From positions 1,240,001 through 1,304,000 of the forward strand of contig NZ_CP080767.1 in assembly GCF_019602855.1 (NCBI RefSeq): a stretch of 64,000 nucleotides of DNA, in the 5' to 3' direction. A program made the position numbers and the translations under genes. Shown piece after piece: positions 63,374-64,000 of this stretch (position 1 is the stretch's first letter; each line of letters starts with the position of its first letter). This stretch comes from Cupriavidus pinatubonensis (GTDB lineage: Bacteria > Pseudomonadota > Gammaproteobacteria > Burkholderiales > Burkholderiaceae). The notes below the pieces were generated by a model. It saw only the letters and a list, made by a program, of their open reading frames with translations. It was not told where the DNA came from and made no database searches.

Positions 63374-64000
63374 TTAGGGCAGCACGTTGCGCGTGTCTTG
63401 GCGCAGTACAAGCTCCCACATGCGCGCAGCGGTCGGATGCTCGCGTTCTTCCAGAACATGGGCGACCAGGCCTGCACATCGGCCAATCAGCGCAAGGCCG
63501 CGGCCAAACAGGGGATCCAGCCCCATGTCAGCCAGGATGGCGCCGAGGGCACCGGCTGCATTGAGCGGGAGCTTGCGCTTCTCGCTTCCACCAGCGCCTG
63601 GCTTGCCTGACGCCTCGGCGAGGGCGACAGCCAAACGGCAGTGCCGGCCGAAGAATCCGTTAGCCCTCGCTGTATCGAACAACGCCGGCACGCGTGGATC
63701 GCCATTTAAATGAATCGGATGGCCCAGGCCGGGCAGGGCGCGCCCGTCCTGTCGCGCAGTCGTCACGACCCGGCGTGCGATCTCTTGCAATATGGGCTCC
63801 TTTGCGTCCGGTGCCAGATCAGCAGCTTCTCGCAGGAGTAGTTCGGCAGTGTTTTGCACCGTGCCGAGAAAACGTTCACCTGCGCCAAGCAGGCCGGCTG
63901 CCACGGCGCCCTGCAGTGACTCGGGAGCGCCCAGCCAAGTCATGCGCGTGCTGATGGCACTGGGGGTCAGTCCATGGTCCACCGCTGTCACAAGTAACGT
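63374..64000 (-). CDS. Citrate synthase/citryl-CoA lyase-family protein (cut by window edge)
   Basis: The minus-strand frame is open to the window end, so the N terminus lies beyond 64000. The visible 208 residues have the citrate-synthase-fold pattern: TPSAISTRMTWLGAPESLQGAVAAGLLGAGERFLGTVQNTAELL, PGLGHPIHLNGDPRVPALFDTA and LPLNAAGALGAILADMGLDP. This matches the citryl-CoA lyase-like group found in catabolic operons with Bug proteins. It likely cleaves or forms a C-C bond in an organic-acid pathway. Confidence 0.88.
   Translation of the reverse strand, partial: TLLVTAVDHGLTPSAISTRMTWLGAPESLQGAVAAGLLGAGERFLGTVQNTAELLLREAADLAPDAKEPILQEIARRVVTTARQDGRALPGLGHPIHLNGDPRVPALFDTARANGFFGRHCRLAVALAEASGKPGAGGSEKRKLPLNAAGALGAILADMGLDPLFGRGLALIGRCAGLVAHVLEEREHPTAARMWELVLRQDTRNVLP

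Overview
The window looks like a GC-rich betaproteobacterial replicon of the Cupriavidus/Ralstonia type. This rests on the Burkholderiales-style porin, a Bug-family solute-binding protein, a short H-NS-like protein, a DUF2242 lipoprotein, and above all on two circularly permuted two-piece tmRNA genes, a gene format known from a betaproteobacterial lineage that includes Cupriavidus. Nothing read here fixes the species or says whether the replicon is a chromosome or a megaplasmid.

Layout. Positions 1-14.9 kb: a partial Fnr regulator and a broken receiver gene, then a stress cluster (Hsp20, CBS and BON proteins, nitroreductase, phosphoribosyltransferase, hydrolase, DksA-like protein), a broken UspA gene, PEP synthase, purine nucleoside phosphorylase, two UspA proteins and two related secreted proteins. 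14.9-24.3 kb: alanine dehydrogenase, then a minus-strand run of acetyl-CoA synthetase, pyruvate dehydrogenase E1 alpha, E1 beta and E2, a free acyl carrier protein, and a large ACP / acyl-AMP ligase / acyltransferase fusion. 24.6-42.5 kb: an RpoD-like sigma factor, Hsp20, a kinase-like protein, two PRPP synthetases, a DHH phosphoesterase, nicotinate phosphoribosyltransferase, tmRNA copy 1, a third Hsp20, Lon, a second Lon-type protease, DNA polymerase X and a polysaccharide deacetylase. 42.5-54 kb: a decayed region with pseudogenes (DUF4015, KfrA-like, cpoB), tmRNA copy 2, an H-NS-like protein, a lysozyme-inhibitor-like protein, a porin, an RNase Z-like protein, a PEBP protein, an FMN-binding protein/ApbE pair and palindromic or repeated DNA. 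54-60.2 kb: sulfurtransferase, UspA, a P-type (H+-type) ATPase, a frameshifted dihaem cytochrome c, and two small proteins. 60.3-64 kb: an integrase remnant and the start of a catabolic operon (citryl-CoA lyase-like, carboxymuconolactone decarboxylase-like, SDR, Bug protein).

How it fits together. Six good Fnr/Anr-like boxes (TTGAT-N4-ATCAA) lie in front of genes for Hsp20, UspA, the acyl-AMP ligase fusion and the sulfurtransferase, and the window begins inside an fnr gene with the iron-sulfur cysteine motif. This suggests an oxygen-limitation and dormancy regulon combining protein quality control (three Hsp20, two Lon-type proteases, tmRNA), carbon re-routing (PEP synthase, Acs, PDH, Ald) and nucleotide/NAD salvage. 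The most notable observation is the pair of divergent two-piece tmRNA genes, with tags ANDERFALAA and ANDEKFALAA, only about 11 kb apart on opposite strands.
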